From assembly GCF_003260205.1 (NCBI RefSeq), contig NZ_QERF01000002.1:186001-250000 (forward strand): 64,000 nucleotides of DNA, written 5' to 3'. Shown piece by piece: positions 26,315 through 35,556 of this stretch. The first letter of the stretch is position 1. Every line of letters starts with the position of its first letter. This stretch comes from Winogradskyella tangerina (GTDB taxonomy: Bacteria; Bacteroidota; Bacteroidia; Flavobacteriales; Flavobacteriaceae). Below the pieces are notes generated by a model. It saw nothing but the letters and a program-made list of their open reading frames with translations, was not told where the DNA came from and ran no database searches. The translations under genes were made by a program, and so were the position numbers.

Positions 26315-27631
26315 ATGAAACGGATTCTATTTTTATTTGCAAGTTTAGTGGCATTTTCCACAACTGCATTCGCATCTAACACAAACGCATCATCCTCAGA
26401 AGCGGAAGCTTCAATTAATAATTATGTGAGAGGTTATGGCAATTCTTTCATATTTAATGAGGGTGGTATTGAATTCTCTGTATATAGAGATGGACAGTTC
26501 GATTTTTATATCCCTGATTACGGACCAGATGTAAGTGTGGGTATTGACGCCCCTGGATTCACATTGAGTTTTAACTCAGGTTATAATTACAACCCATATG
26601 TACAATATGATAGTTTTGGTGCTATCATTCAAATTGAAAACACACCAATATTTTATGACTTCTATGGAAGGGTAAATCAAATTGGAAATATTTTTATCAC
26701 TTATAATAGTTTCAACAGAATCAACAGAATTGGTGGTTTAAATGTGTATTACAGAAACAATGTGTTCTGGAGGTATGATGGTTTCATCAACGTATATAAC
26801 AGAGCTTATGTTTGGAGACCTTGGCACAGATTTTACATCGTTCCACCTGTTAGCTTCTGTGTATTAAGCATTAATCCGTACAGACAGTTCTATACACCAA
26901 TAAGACATATTTGGTACAGACCATATAACAACAATGTAAGGTACTTTAATGTGAATACTGGAAGACGTGGCAGTACACAAGTTGTACGACGAAATAGCAG
27001 CGACAATTATGTACAAACGCCTCGTAACCGTAGAGAGCGAACGATCCAAAGAACAGTTACTCGCAGAAATGAGGAAATTACCCGAACACGTTCTGAACGT
27101 TTAACTACAAACACAACGACACGTTCTACTCGAAATAATACGGCGCGTTCAACAACACGCAGTAACACGATGAGAACAATTCGAGGTAATAACGCCAGTA
27201 CATCACGTTCGGTTACTAGAAGTAATAATGAAGGTACAAGAACTCGTTCTAATACCAGAGTAACGACTCCTAATACTAGAAGTAATTCTGATAGCAGAAC
27301 AGTTAGATCTACCCGTTCTAACACTAGAGTAACGACTCCGAATAGAACAACACGTTCAAATAACGGAACGCGATCTAATACGACTCGTAAAAATGTGACC
27401 AGATCAGGTAATACTGTGTCTAACAATAAAGAGCGATCAAGAAATACTTCAGTTCGAAAACCAAATACGAGTAAATCTCGTACTTATAATAGAAGTAGTT
27501 CTAATAGTAACAAACAGCGCAGTACTGTTCAAACTAAGAGAAAAAGCTCCTCAGTCTCAACAAGGTCTAATTCAAGTAGAAGAAGCAACCAAAGTTCTAC
27601 AAGATCGAGTTCAAGACGAACAAGAGGATAA
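26315..27631 (+). CDS. secreted protein with Arg/Ser/Thr/Asn-rich tail, paralogue of 23658 gene
   Basis: The ATG at 26315 gives a 438-residue protein with a signal peptide (MKRILFLFASLVAFSTTAFA); a longer frame from 26246 would run through the sigma-54-type promoter and is rejected. The N-terminal half parallels the 224-residue protein upstream: GGIEFSVYRDGQFDFYI, then QIENTPIFYDFYG, RVNQIGNIFITYNSF, RINRIGGLNVYYRNN, and an aromatic WRPWHRFYIVPP segment. From about residue 215 the sequence becomes a strongly basic tail built from Arg, Ser, Thr and Asn (RTRSNTRVTTPN twice, then many TRS/SRS runs), with hardly any acidic residues. Such a tail could bind nucleic acid, anionic polysaccharide or lipopolysaccharide. 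No family recognised. Confidence 0.78.
   Translation: MKRILFLFASLVAFSTTAFASNTNASSSEAEASINNYVRGYGNSFIFNEGGIEFSVYRDGQFDFYIPDYGPDVSVGIDAPGFTLSFNSGYNYNPYVQYDSFGAIIQIENTPIFYDFYGRVNQIGNIFITYNSFNRINRIGGLNVYYRNNVFWRYDGFINVYNRAYVWRPWHRFYIVPPVSFCVLSINPYRQFYTPIRHIWYRPYNNNVRYFNVNTGRRGSTQVVRRNSSDNYVQTPRNRRERTIQRTVTRRNEEITRTRSERLTTNTTTRSTRNNTARSTTRSNTMRTIRGNNASTSRSVTRSNNEGTRTRSNTRVTTPNTRSNSDSRTVRSTRSNTRVTTPNRTTRSNNGTRSNTTRKNVTRSGNTVSNNKERSRNTSVRKPNTSKSRTYNRSSSNSNKQRSTVQTKRKSSSVSTRSNSSRRSNQSSTRSSSRRTRG
27245..27345 (+). repeat. imperfect direct repeat within the basic tail
   Basis: Two copies of about 31 bases (27245-27276 and 27314-27345), differing at about three positions, both encode RSNTRVTTPN. This shows that the basic tail grew partly by short internal duplication. 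Confidence 0.7.
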
Positions 27632-27667
27632 AAATAAAACATGATTTTTTTGGTTGGTTAGTAGAAG

Positions 27668-27703
27668 TCCCGTATGATGTATGCCTCAGAGCACCTTACG
27701 GGA
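27668..27703 (+). terminator. hairpin downstream of the basic-tail protein
   Basis: TCCCGTA / TACGGGA stem with a long loop about 35 bases past the stop codon. Lacks a strong T-run, so it may act with the next hairpin. Confidence 0.5.
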
Positions 27704-27718
27704 TTTCTCATTATAAAC

Positions 27719-27742
27719 AAGTACCTATATCTTTAGGTACTT
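27719..27742. terminator. hairpin terminator overlapping the flippase gene end
   Basis: AAGTACCTA / TAGGTACTT perfect stem with a 6-base loop, followed by T-run on the plus strand. It overlaps the last codons of the convergent flippase gene. Confidence 0.7.
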
Positions 27743-29182
27743 TTTTATTTGCAGGGTAACATCTTCTGAAATATTTAATCTGAAAACCATCGAGAAATAG
27801 ATCAGACCAATTAAAATCGACTTAAGACCAATGTTTATTATAGGATGAAAAGCAAAGTCCCAGAAATACATCAATCCTGAAATAATTATTAAAAGTAGAA
27901 CTACCTTGAAAGAAGACCAGGTATAGGGCTGCATTTTCAGCTTGTACCTTACAAAAATGATCTTCACTGTATTATAAATAAAAACGGCTAAAAATGTAGC
28001 GATTGCTGAGCCATCAATACCGTAAATAGGAATGAAAATAAAATTCAGAAGTATGGCGATTACAGCTAAAAAAACACCCAGAAGTAGAACCATTTTATAA
28101 TAATCACTATTGAATAAAATGGCATTATTATTACCTAAACTATTATCAAATAATTTTGCCAAACTAACGATCAAAACAACAAACAATCCACCTGTAAATT
28201 CTTCAGGAAGAATCTCATATAATTGATTGATATTCAGTATTATCAATAAAAAGATAAACCCACTAATAACTAATAAACTAATCGAACTTCGCTTGTAGAG
28301 GTCCGTTAAAGCAGGCATGTCCTTGTCATTCAAGTATTGTGCTGTTAATGGTAGCATAATCTGATGCATGGCACGTTGCGGTACTGCAATAACCGTTGCA
28401 ATGAATATGGCTACACTGTAATAAGCCACCTGTTCTATGTTTTCGAGCATTAGGCCAATCATGAATTTATCAATATCAAGAATCAGCATAGCTACCGAAC
28501 CTGCAATAATCATCAGCCCGGCATAATTTAATATAGATGATAAGCCATTAACTTTCTTAAAACTAAATTTCGGAAATCTCACCATATATGCGTAAGCCTT
28601 CATAATCAGCATTCTAACGACGTATACAGCTACTAAACCAATAATAAATTCATCAACGTTAATCCATTTCAAACTAACCATAAACAGCAGAATCATAATA
28701 CAGACACGATGAAATATCTCCTTCATTAGATTGCCAAAAACGGTCTTCATTTGCACCTTAGACCAGGAGTAAAAGACTTCAAAATAAGCCATAGCAACTG
28801 CAATGATAAAGATGTGCCATACATAATCACCCGCAATGGCATTTTCTTGAGCAAGCAGTGCTGCAATAGTTTCATAAGCAAAATAGCCTATAATTCCAAC
28901 AGGCATTATAAACACTAATGGTAGAAACAACATTAGGGTTAAAAAACTATTAATGCTTGCCTTGGTCTTGAAAGTCGAATAATACTTTACAATGGCATTG
29001 TGGACTCCAAATGCCATAAAAGGCATCATAATATTTGCAGCAGACAGCAAGAACGCCACCAGACCATAGTATTCGTCAGTTAAAAAATTAGTGTATAGAA
29101 ACAGCGTATTTATGGCTCCTATACCGAATCCAAAATAGGTGCTTAAGGTATTTTTGAAAGATTGGTTTAATACAAGACCCAT
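27725..29182 (-). CDS. polysaccharide flippase (Wzx/MATE-like)
   Basis: A 485-residue integral membrane protein with 12-14 hydrophobic helices, the pattern of the oligosaccharidyl-lipid flippase/polysaccharide-export (MOP) superfamily. The N-terminal LVLNQSFKNTLSTYFGFGIGAINTLFL and LDIDKFMIGLMLENIEQVAYYSVAIFI segments are typical of flavobacterial flippase-like proteins. It would flip a lipid-linked oligosaccharide across the inner membrane. It is the last gene of a minus-strand cell-envelope cluster, 30 bases after the GT4 gene. Confidence 0.88.
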   Translation of the reverse strand: MGLVLNQSFKNTLSTYFGFGIGAINTLFLYTNFLTDEYYGLVAFLLSAANIMMPFMAFGVHNAIVKYYSTFKTKASINSFLTLMLFLPLVFIMPVGIIGYFAYETIAALLAQENAIAGDYVWHIFIIAVAMAYFEVFYSWSKVQMKTVFGNLMKEIFHRVCIMILLFMVSLKWINVDEFIIGLVAVYVVRMLIMKAYAYMVRFPKFSFKKVNGLSSILNYAGLMIIAGSVAMLILDIDKFMIGLMLENIEQVAYYSVAIFIATVIAVPQRAMHQIMLPLTAQYLNDKDMPALTDLYKRSSISLLVISGFIFLLIILNINQLYEILPEEFTGGLFVVLIVSLAKLFDNSLGNNNAILFNSDYYKMVLLLGVFLAVIAILLNFIFIPIYGIDGSAIATFLAVFIYNTVKIIFVRYKLKMQPYTWSSFKVVLLLIIISGLMYFWDFAFHPIINIGLKSILIGLIYFSMVFRLNISEDVTLQIKKYLKI

Positions 29183-29212
29183 GCGGTTAAATTACAAAAA
29201 CTCACCAACTCC

Positions 29213-30499
29213 TTAGAGCATTTTAATAAGTTCGCTTAGTCGTTTAGTGAGTGCCTTTCTGCTATATGGTTGTAAACCAATGGCATGCACTTTAAGACTA
29301 TTCTTTTGAAAGTCTTCAAAATAAATGAGTATTTGTTGCTTTAATTCTTCCTTTTGAAGGTAATTGAAATACGTACCAGTATTGGTTGATTTAATGATTT
29401 GTTCAATATCAGAATCCTTGGGACCTATGGCCAATATTGGCGTTTCCGAAATCATATATTCAAATAATTTACCAGGAATGATGGCTTTAGTGTCTTCGGA
29501 ATTGATCTCTACCAATACTAAGACCTGAGATTTCATTTGAAATTTTATAGCCTCTTCATGACTAACATAGCCCGTCAACTCTATATAATCTTTTAAACCG
29601 CTATTTGAAATAGTCTCTAAAACATCGTCGCTAACAACACCAATTAGATTCAACTGAAAGGTTTTAGAAAAATCGGCATTTTCAATAATTAATTCTGAAA
29701 GTACCTCCCATAAAATCTCTGGGTTTCGATCAGATAATAACGAGCCTATATGGGCCAATGTAAATTTGTTATCCTTCTCCTCTATTTGTACAGAATGCGA
29801 ATCGTAACCATTTGTTATAACAGAAATAGGTTGGCTCGTCTTATCCTGAAACTCAGTCTTTGTATGATGACTTGTTACTATGAGGTGATCAGCGGAATTC
29901 AAAACGTCTGCTTCTAAGGCTAAATGTTTTGCCTTCGACGATTTACTGAGTTTTAGGGCCTTATGATAACCAATAGTAGTCCAAGGATCTCTAAAATCTG
30001 CAATCCAATTTAGGCCTAATTGTTTTTTCAATTGCAAACCAATTAAATGCATACTATGCGGTGGACCTGTGGTAATCACAGTGTCTATTGCATTTTCTTG
30101 GATATAATTCGATAGGAACTTAACCGATGGGTTTACCCAATTTTTCCGAGCATCAGGTATAAAGAAATTACCGCGTACATAAAGCATTAATCGCTCGATA
30201 AAAGTCTGCTTTTTGGCTTTAGGTATAACGCCTGAACTTATCGTTTGGGCACTTTTCTTTGAAAACAACTGCGCCAATCTATATGGTTCATTAATGGGCT
30301 GCTTCAGAATGGTTAGACCTTCCGGAATTTCTTCATTTAGGCTTTCATCAATGATTGGATAATTTGGATTTTCCGGACAATAAACAATAGGATCGATGTC
30401 AAATTCTGGTAAGTACTTTACAAATTTCAACCAACGCTGAACACCTGGCCCACCTGCTGGTGGCCAATAGTAAGCTACAATAAGTACTTTTTTATTCAT
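29213..30499 (-). CDS. family 4 glycosyltransferase
   Basis: A 428-residue GT-B fold glycosyltransferase from the ATG at 30499 (MNKKVLIVAYYWPPAGGPGVQRW). A central TTGPPHSMHLIGLQLKK and ADFRDPWTTIGYH segment precedes the donor-binding half with NGYDSH, LAHIGSLLSDRNPEILWEVL and the family EXFY-type region KAIIPGKLFEYMISETPILAIG. The start is taken where ATGAATAA overlaps the stop of the upstream YfhO gene; upstream in-frame ATGs would overlap it more. Probably builds a surface polysaccharide together with the neighbouring flippase. Confidence 0.9.
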   Translation of the reverse strand: MNKKVLIVAYYWPPAGGPGVQRWLKFVKYLPEFDIDPIVYCPENPNYPIIDESLNEEIPEGLTILKQPINEPYRLAQLFSKKSAQTISSGVIPKAKKQTFIERLMLYVRGNFFIPDARKNWVNPSVKFLSNYIQENAIDTVITTGPPHSMHLIGLQLKKQLGLNWIADFRDPWTTIGYHKALKLSKSSKAKHLALEADVLNSADHLIVTSHHTKTEFQDKTSQPISVITNGYDSHSVQIEEKDNKFTLAHIGSLLSDRNPEILWEVLSELIIENADFSKTFQLNLIGVVSDDVLETISNSGLKDYIELTGYVSHEEAIKFQMKSQVLVLVEINSEDTKAIIPGKLFEYMISETPILAIGPKDSDIEQIIKSTNTGTYFNYLQKEELKQQILIYFEDFQKNSLKVHAIGLQPYSRKALTKRLSELIKML

Positions 30500-32936
30500 T
30501 TTTGTCATCACTGACAATCAACTGTCTATTTTTTCTGATTGTATAGTAAATACCCAAAATTAAAAGTACTCCGAAAATTGCTGAACTCGCTAAAGAAATT
30601 TTACTTCCTGTTTCTACGACTGAAGGCTCAAATTTGAATTCAATGGTATGCTTCCCTGCCGGAATAAACATACCTCTTAGGGCATAATTAACACGCTCAT
30701 GCGGAACTAATTCATCATTTAAATAAGCATTCCAGCCATTTTCATAATAAATCTCTGAGAAGACTGCAAAACCGTCATTGTTGTTATTAGACTCGTACTT
30801 GAGATAATTGGGTTTAAAATCGGTCAACCGAATAGATGCGGTCGAATCTACGACATAGGTTTTCACATTCAGCTTACTGCTAAATTCTGACATCGCTTTG
30901 ACTGCAGTAATTTTAGTATTTATACTATCAAGAATTTTAATCTCAGTATTGGCATCGGGTACGTCCCTAAGCTCAGTTACAAACCAAGCATTACCGTTCG
31001 GCTCTGTATACTCGGTAGAAGCTCTAGTTTGCCCTTGCTGATTTTGTTGAATAATATACTTTGTGTTGAGCATATTGAGTACTTCAACATTATTTTGATA
31101 TATGTGAAAATCTAATAGATCATTATAGCGTCCTAGCTTAGCTGCGTGATATCCAAACAACGAATTATGATAGTAAGAGGCTTTCGCAGGACCACCATTT
31201 GAAGCATCTAAAACTCTAAAATGACCTTTGTCTTTCATAATTTCCCTGTCGGCTTCGTTAGGTTGGTAAGGTCGATCAACCTGTATTGATGAAACAAAGT
31301 CATCATTATTTACGTAATTTTTATTCACAGATACCAGATCAAAAACAATCAAAATCCCAAATACGACAACGACCAAAGTTTCAGATAATTTCTTCTTTAA
31401 GAACATATAAATAGCACCGGCTGATAGCAATACTAAAACCAGCGACCTTATGGTGTCCGCTGTAAATATTGACTTTCGATCTTCAATAATCGCATCGACC
31501 ATTAGTTCAGGAATACCTTCATCTCTAAAGCTCTTAAAATCGAACAGCGTCGATTTAAATAACAAGAAAACCAAACATAAACCTGCAGTAATTGCTACGG
31601 TATATTTCAAAGCTTTGAGCTTCTCTTCATCCTTTTGAAAATCATTGAATAATCGAACCAAAGCAAAAATTCCTAAAACCGGAATGCACAATTCTAAAAT
31701 CACCTGAATAGAACTCACAGCTCTAAACTTGTTGTACAATGGTATATAGTCTATAAAGAAATCGGTTAAAAATCCTAAATTCTTTCCATAGGATAACAAT
31801 AGAGATAATAATGTTCCTCCTACAAGCCACCATTTTAATCGGCCTTTCACCAAAAACAATCCAAGAACAAATAGAAAAATAATGACTGCTCCAACATAAG
31901 CAGGTGCTTCAACTATCGTTTGATCACCCCAATACATAGGTGCTCTTCGAGAAACTTCTAAGGCTTCAATAGGCGATGCACCCATTGTCACATACGTTTT
32001 ATAGATCTCTGAATCTTTTCCGACGTCTTCAGTGTTTCCACCACCCATAAACCTCGGTATGAACAGGTTAAAAGTTTCTGCTAAACCATAACTATATTCA
32101 GTAATATATTCTCTACTTAGTCCGTTGGTGATCTCTTTTTCAGTACCATCAGGATTGATGGTAAGTTCACTTTTACCACGTGTACTTTCCTTCGCATACT
32201 CTTGAGTTGCCATAATATTTGTGGCGTTTAATCCAACAGCGAGTAGCGCCGCCACCGACAATAATCCTACAGACTTAAAAAAGTGTGGTAAAACCTTTTT
32301 CTGATAAGCGTCAATGAGGTATGCAATTCCCAATACTAAAACCAAAAATAACAGATAGTAAGTCATCTGATAATGATTCGCCACGATCTCTAAACCTAAG
32401 GCAACTACAGTTAACAAAAATCCGAGGATGTATTTCTTCCGGAAGGTCAGTATAATTCCGGCTAAAACTAAGGGCATATAGGCAATAGCATGGGCTTTTG
32501 CATTATGTCCGACGCCAAGAATAATAATGAGATAGGTTGAAAACCCAAAGGCCAAAGCACCTAGTGCTGCCAGTTTAAAGTCGACCTTAAGAGATAATAA
32601 TAGAATATAAAACCCAAGAAAATAAAGGAACAGATAATCCGCTGGTCTTGGCAAAAATCGAAGTGTTAGATCGAGTTTCTTAATGTAATTATGAGGGTAT
32701 TTTGCCCCTAATTGATAGGTAGGCATACCACCAAATGCACTATTGGTCCAATAGGTTTCTTCACCTGTCTTCTTGGCAAATTCCTTCTGTTGTTGCGCCA
32801 TTCCGATATAGTGCATTATATCACTTTGGAATATTTTTTTGCCTTGTAAAACCGGACTAAAGTAAGCTAAGGATAACACTACAAATCCGACAAGAACAAG
32901 GATATGCGGTATAAAACGTTTGAAAGAAAATGACAT
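30492..32936 (-). CDS. YfhO family membrane protein
   Basis: A large (814 residues) polytopic inner-membrane protein of the YfhO family: 12 or more helices, an initial LAYFSPVLQGKKIFQSDIMHY periplasmic loop with conserved acidic residues, FGGMPTYQ, and a C-terminal beta-rich extracytoplasmic domain (YYENGWNAYLNDELVPHERVNYALRG). It is followed by one final helix. YfhO proteins resemble GT-C glycosyltransferases and have been tied to glycosylation of teichoic acids in Firmicutes; here a role in transferring sugars to an envelope glycan fits the following GT4 and flippase. It comes 72 bases after the DUF4834 gene. Confidence 0.88.
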   Translation of the reverse strand: MSFSFKRFIPHILVLVGFVVLSLAYFSPVLQGKKIFQSDIMHYIGMAQQQKEFAKKTGEETYWTNSAFGGMPTYQLGAKYPHNYIKKLDLTLRFLPRPADYLFLYFLGFYILLLSLKVDFKLAALGALAFGFSTYLIIILGVGHNAKAHAIAYMPLVLAGIILTFRKKYILGFLLTVVALGLEIVANHYQMTYYLLFLVLVLGIAYLIDAYQKKVLPHFFKSVGLLSVAALLAVGLNATNIMATQEYAKESTRGKSELTINPDGTEKEITNGLSREYITEYSYGLAETFNLFIPRFMGGGNTEDVGKDSEIYKTYVTMGASPIEALEVSRRAPMYWGDQTIVEAPAYVGAVIIFLFVLGLFLVKGRLKWWLVGGTLLSLLLSYGKNLGFLTDFFIDYIPLYNKFRAVSSIQVILELCIPVLGIFALVRLFNDFQKDEEKLKALKYTVAITAGLCLVFLLFKSTLFDFKSFRDEGIPELMVDAIIEDRKSIFTADTIRSLVLVLLSAGAIYMFLKKKLSETLVVVVFGILIVFDLVSVNKNYVNNDDFVSSIQVDRPYQPNEADREIMKDKGHFRVLDASNGGPAKASYYHNSLFGYHAAKLGRYNDLLDFHIYQNNVEVLNMLNTKYIIQQNQQGQTRASTEYTEPNGNAWFVTELRDVPDANTEIKILDSINTKITAVKAMSEFSSKLNVKTYVVDSTASIRLTDFKPNYLKYESNNNNDGFAVFSEIYYENGWNAYLNDELVPHERVNYALRGMFIPAGKHTIEFKFEPSVVETGSKISLASSAIFGVLLILGIYYTIRKNRQLIVSDDKNE

Positions 32937-33008
32937 GAAATCGACTAAATTATTGATTCCGAAAAGTAGTTATTTTTTAAGAATTATCTTGAAAATAAAG
33001 GTACTTAA

Positions 33009-33299
33009 TCAATCGATCTCCTCGAAGTCGATATATTCCCCTACTTTTTCGTTTGAAGGTTTATTCTGCTGTGGCATTTTATCGATCACAGTCTCTCCGG
33101 CCTTTCTTTTCTGTTCTTCACGCTGCTGAGCCTGATTTTGAAAACCACCGAATTGCTGTCCAAAGCGCTCTTCAGCTTTCTTTGCAACAAATTTCATAAG
33201 AACAGGTGCAAAAAGTCTGGCCAGTATTCTTAAACCGAACCAAACCAGTAGTATAATTAATATCGTTCTTAATAATCCCATTAATGATGCCTCTTGCAT
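33009..33299 (-). CDS. DUF4834 small membrane protein
   Basis: A protein of 96 residues (or 90 if the ATG at 33281, MGLLRTILIILLVW, is used). One membrane helix, then a basic VAKKAEERFG, a Gln-rich stretch (FQNQAQQREEQ) and a conserved acidic end (GEYIDFEEID). This fits the DUF4834 family of Bacteroidota, of unknown role. It precedes yfhO on the same strand with no obvious terminator, so it may be the first gene of the envelope cluster. A TAnnTTTG-type box lies just upstream. Confidence 0.75.
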   Translation of the reverse strand: MQEASLMGLLRTILIILLVWFGLRILARLFAPVLMKFVAKKAEERFGQQFGGFQNQAQQREEQKRKAGETVIDKMPQQNKPSNEKVGEYIDFEEID

Positions 33300-33315
33300 A
33301 AACTAAAGTAATAGT

Positions 33316-33323
33316 CAAAAATA
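33316..33323 (-). promoter_or_regulatory. -7 promoter box for the DUF4834 gene
   Basis: The minus strand reads TATTTTTG, a TAnnTTTG match, 16 bases upstream of the longer start (34 from the shorter one). Confidence 0.4.
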
Positions 33324-33377
33324 CAATTATAAGTGCTTATAATCCGTTATAATTACTTAAAAAAAGTATAAAATATC

Positions 33378-33385
33378 TATATTTG
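33378..33385 (+). promoter_or_regulatory. -7 promoter box for the porin-like gene
   Basis: TATATTTG matches TAnnTTTG, 17 bases upstream of the ATG at 33403. Confidence 0.5.
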
Positions 33386-33402
33386 AATTCAAACCAAAAA
33401 AA

Positions 33403-34377
33403 ATGCAAAGACTCAAATCCGTTATTATTCTTGTAGTTCTGCTAACCTACTCTTCAGTTCATGCACAATATACCGAGGTAATCAATTCTAACCGTCCAGG
33501 CGTCTCAGAGAGCGCGTTTTCTGTGGGTACAAACGTTGTTCAGTTTGAAGCAGGAGCCTTCACCGTAAAAGAAGAACATACTCCTTTAAATTATGAAGTT
33601 TCAGGTTTTGGATTAGATTTCGCCGTGCGCTATGGACTTTTATTCGAGCAATTAGAAATACAACTCGATGGGGTTTATCAGAATGATACCCAGACCTTTA
33701 ATGCTGGTCAGATTCCTGTTGAAAATAAACGCTCAAACTTTAGAAATTTTACACTTGGTGCTAAATATTTAGTCTACGATCCTTACAAAAATGCCGAAGA
33801 TGCTAAGCCTAATTTATACAGCTATCACGCAAACAGAAAATTCAATTGGAAATCTCTAATCCCTGCTGTGGCCGTTTATGTAGGTGCAAATTTCGATACT
33901 GAAAACAACCCTTTCACAGCGCCAGATGTAGAAGGTATAAGTCCGAAAGTGATGATCGCTACGCAAAATAACTTTAATGGTGGTTGGGTATTTGTGATGA
34001 ATTTGATAAAAGACAGAATTGGTTCTGATTTTTCAGATTTCCAGTATATTTTCACATTAACGCATTCTTTCACACCACAGTGGGTTGTATTTGGTGAAGC
34101 CCAAGGAATTAACAGTGATTTCTATGCTGACAATATTTTTAGATTTGGAGGTGCTTACCTTTGGAACAAAGATTTTCAGCTCGATGCCAATATTGCGTTT
34201 AATACAAAAGATACGCCTTCAGTATTTAATATTGCCTTTGGAGCCTCTTACCGACTAGATTTTCATCAGGATAAGAAAATTGATAATGGTAACTCGGCAA
34301 AGGATGAAAGAAAGCGTAAACAGAGAAGAAATAAAAATAAGAAAAAGAAAGACGATTTCGACTCTGATAGTTTATAG
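33403..34377 (+). CDS. outer-membrane transporter-like beta-barrel protein
   Basis: A 324-residue protein with a signal peptide (MQRLKSVIILVVLLTYSSVHAQ), then amphipathic strands alternating with turns: VINSNRPGVSESAFSVG, VQFEAGAFTVKEE, QLDANIAFNTKDTPSVFNIAFGASYRLDF. This is the pattern of the small outer-membrane transporter/MetA-pathway-type family common in Bacteroidota. A basic tail (KRKQRRNKNKKKKDDF) ends it, which is unusual for a barrel and may be periplasmic. Substrate unknown. The next gene starts nine bases after its stop, probably cotranscribed. Confidence 0.78.
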   Translation: MQRLKSVIILVVLLTYSSVHAQYTEVINSNRPGVSESAFSVGTNVVQFEAGAFTVKEEHTPLNYEVSGFGLDFAVRYGLLFEQLEIQLDGVYQNDTQTFNAGQIPVENKRSNFRNFTLGAKYLVYDPYKNAEDAKPNLYSYHANRKFNWKSLIPAVAVYVGANFDTENNPFTAPDVEGISPKVMIATQNNFNGGWVFVMNLIKDRIGSDFSDFQYIFTLTHSFTPQWVVFGEAQGINSDFYADNIFRFGGAYLWNKDFQLDANIAFNTKDTPSVFNIAFGASYRLDFHQDKKIDNGNSAKDERKRKQRRNKNKKKKDDFDSDSL

Positions 34378-34385
34378 ATTACTGC

Positions 34386-35504
34386 ATGATTACAATCAAA
34401 GAAATTACATCCAAGCGTGATTTAAAGACTTTCGTAAAGTTTCCGTTTTCACTTTATAAGGATTCAGAATATTGGGTACCTCCTATTATCAGTCAAGAAG
34501 TTAAGACTTTTAATAAAGATAAAAACCCTGTATTTCATGATGCCGATGCTAGGTTTTTCTTAGCCTTTAGAGGCCCTAAAATTGTTGGACGCGTAGCCGC
34601 GATAATTAATTGGATTGAAGTTAAACAACAAGGCATAAAGAAAATGCGCTTTGGTTGGTTTGATTTTGAAGACGACCAAGAAGTTTCTAAAGCCTTGCTC
34701 GACAAAATTACCGAGATCGGAAAGCAAGAAGGACTCGAATTTATTGAAGGCCCAGTTGGATTTTCGAATTTAGATAAGGTTGGCGTAATGACTGAAGGAT
34801 TTGATCATATAGGAACAATGATCACTTGGTATAATTACCCTTATTATCAAGAGCATTACAAGGCATACGGTCTTGAGGTTTCTAAAGAATATGTAGAGAG
34901 CAAGTTTGCCTATAGCGATATAAAGTCTGAAACCTTTACAAAAATTCAGGACCTTATTAAACGCAGGTATAAGCTCAAGGCTCTAGATTTTAAGACGACT
35001 AAAGATATTATGGCCTATGCCGATGAAATGTTTGATGTCTTCGAAACTTCGCATGCCAAATTATCGTCTTTTGTAGCTATAAATCCTGAACAGAAAGCTT
35101 ATTTCAAAAAGAAGTTTTTACCGTTTTTAAATCCAGAATACGTCAAGTTTGTTGTGGATAAAGACGATAAATTGATTGCTTTTGCAATTGTTACGCCTTC
35201 ATATGCTGAAGCACTTCAAAAAATGAATGGAAAACTATTTCCGTTTGGATTTAGACATATTATGAAAGCTAAGAAATCTTCGAAATCGGTAACCTTTTAT
35301 TTGATAGGTATTTTACCTGAATATCAGAACAAAGGAGTTACAGCTATTATATTTAATGAGTTCTATGAAGAGTTTAGAAAGAAAGGTGTGGAACAATGCA
35401 TTCGTGGACCAGAGTTGGCTGATAATACTGCCATTCATCAAATCTGGAAGCATTTCAATCCGAAAGTACATAAGAGACGTTGTACAATGAGTAAAACCAT
35501 ATAA
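34386..35504 (+). CDS. GNAT-like N-acetyltransferase family protein
   Basis: A 372-residue cytosolic protein of the YghO-like group. It opens with ITIKEITSKRDLKTFVKFPFSLYKDSEYWVPP, then ARFFLAFRGPKIVGRVAAII, VGFSNLDKVGVMTEGFD, and a C-terminal GNAT-like core (YLIGILPEYQNKGVTAIIFNEF) whose QNKG loop corresponds to the acetyl-CoA-binding turn. These proteins are common in Bacteroidota near lipid genes. Substrate unknown. It follows the porin-like gene and is closed by a hairpin. Confidence 0.8.
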   Translation: MITIKEITSKRDLKTFVKFPFSLYKDSEYWVPPIISQEVKTFNKDKNPVFHDADARFFLAFRGPKIVGRVAAIINWIEVKQQGIKKMRFGWFDFEDDQEVSKALLDKITEIGKQEGLEFIEGPVGFSNLDKVGVMTEGFDHIGTMITWYNYPYYQEHYKAYGLEVSKEYVESKFAYSDIKSETFTKIQDLIKRRYKLKALDFKTTKDIMAYADEMFDVFETSHAKLSSFVAINPEQKAYFKKKFLPFLNPEYVKFVVDKDDKLIAFAIVTPSYAEALQKMNGKLFPFGFRHIMKAKKSSKSVTFYLIGILPEYQNKGVTAIIFNEFYEEFRKKGVEQCIRGPELADNTAIHQIWKHFNPKVHKRRCTMSKTI

Positions 35505-35508
35505 TGAA

Positions 35509-35536
35509 AAAAGCCTAAACTAATGTTCAGGCTTTT
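35509..35536. terminator. bidirectional hairpin terminator
   Basis: AAAAGCCTAAAC / GTTCAGGCTTTT stem (one G-T type mismatch) with a 4-base loop, between convergent genes. Confidence 0.8.
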
Positions 35537-35556
35537 CTATTATAATCTCTATATTT

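Noticed and set aside
27007..27426. Long antisense frame rich in Leu/Val opposite the basic tail
   Set aside because: It is the reverse reading of the Arg/Ser/Thr-rich codons, which become Val/Leu-rich; the sense gene has a signal peptide and a promoter.
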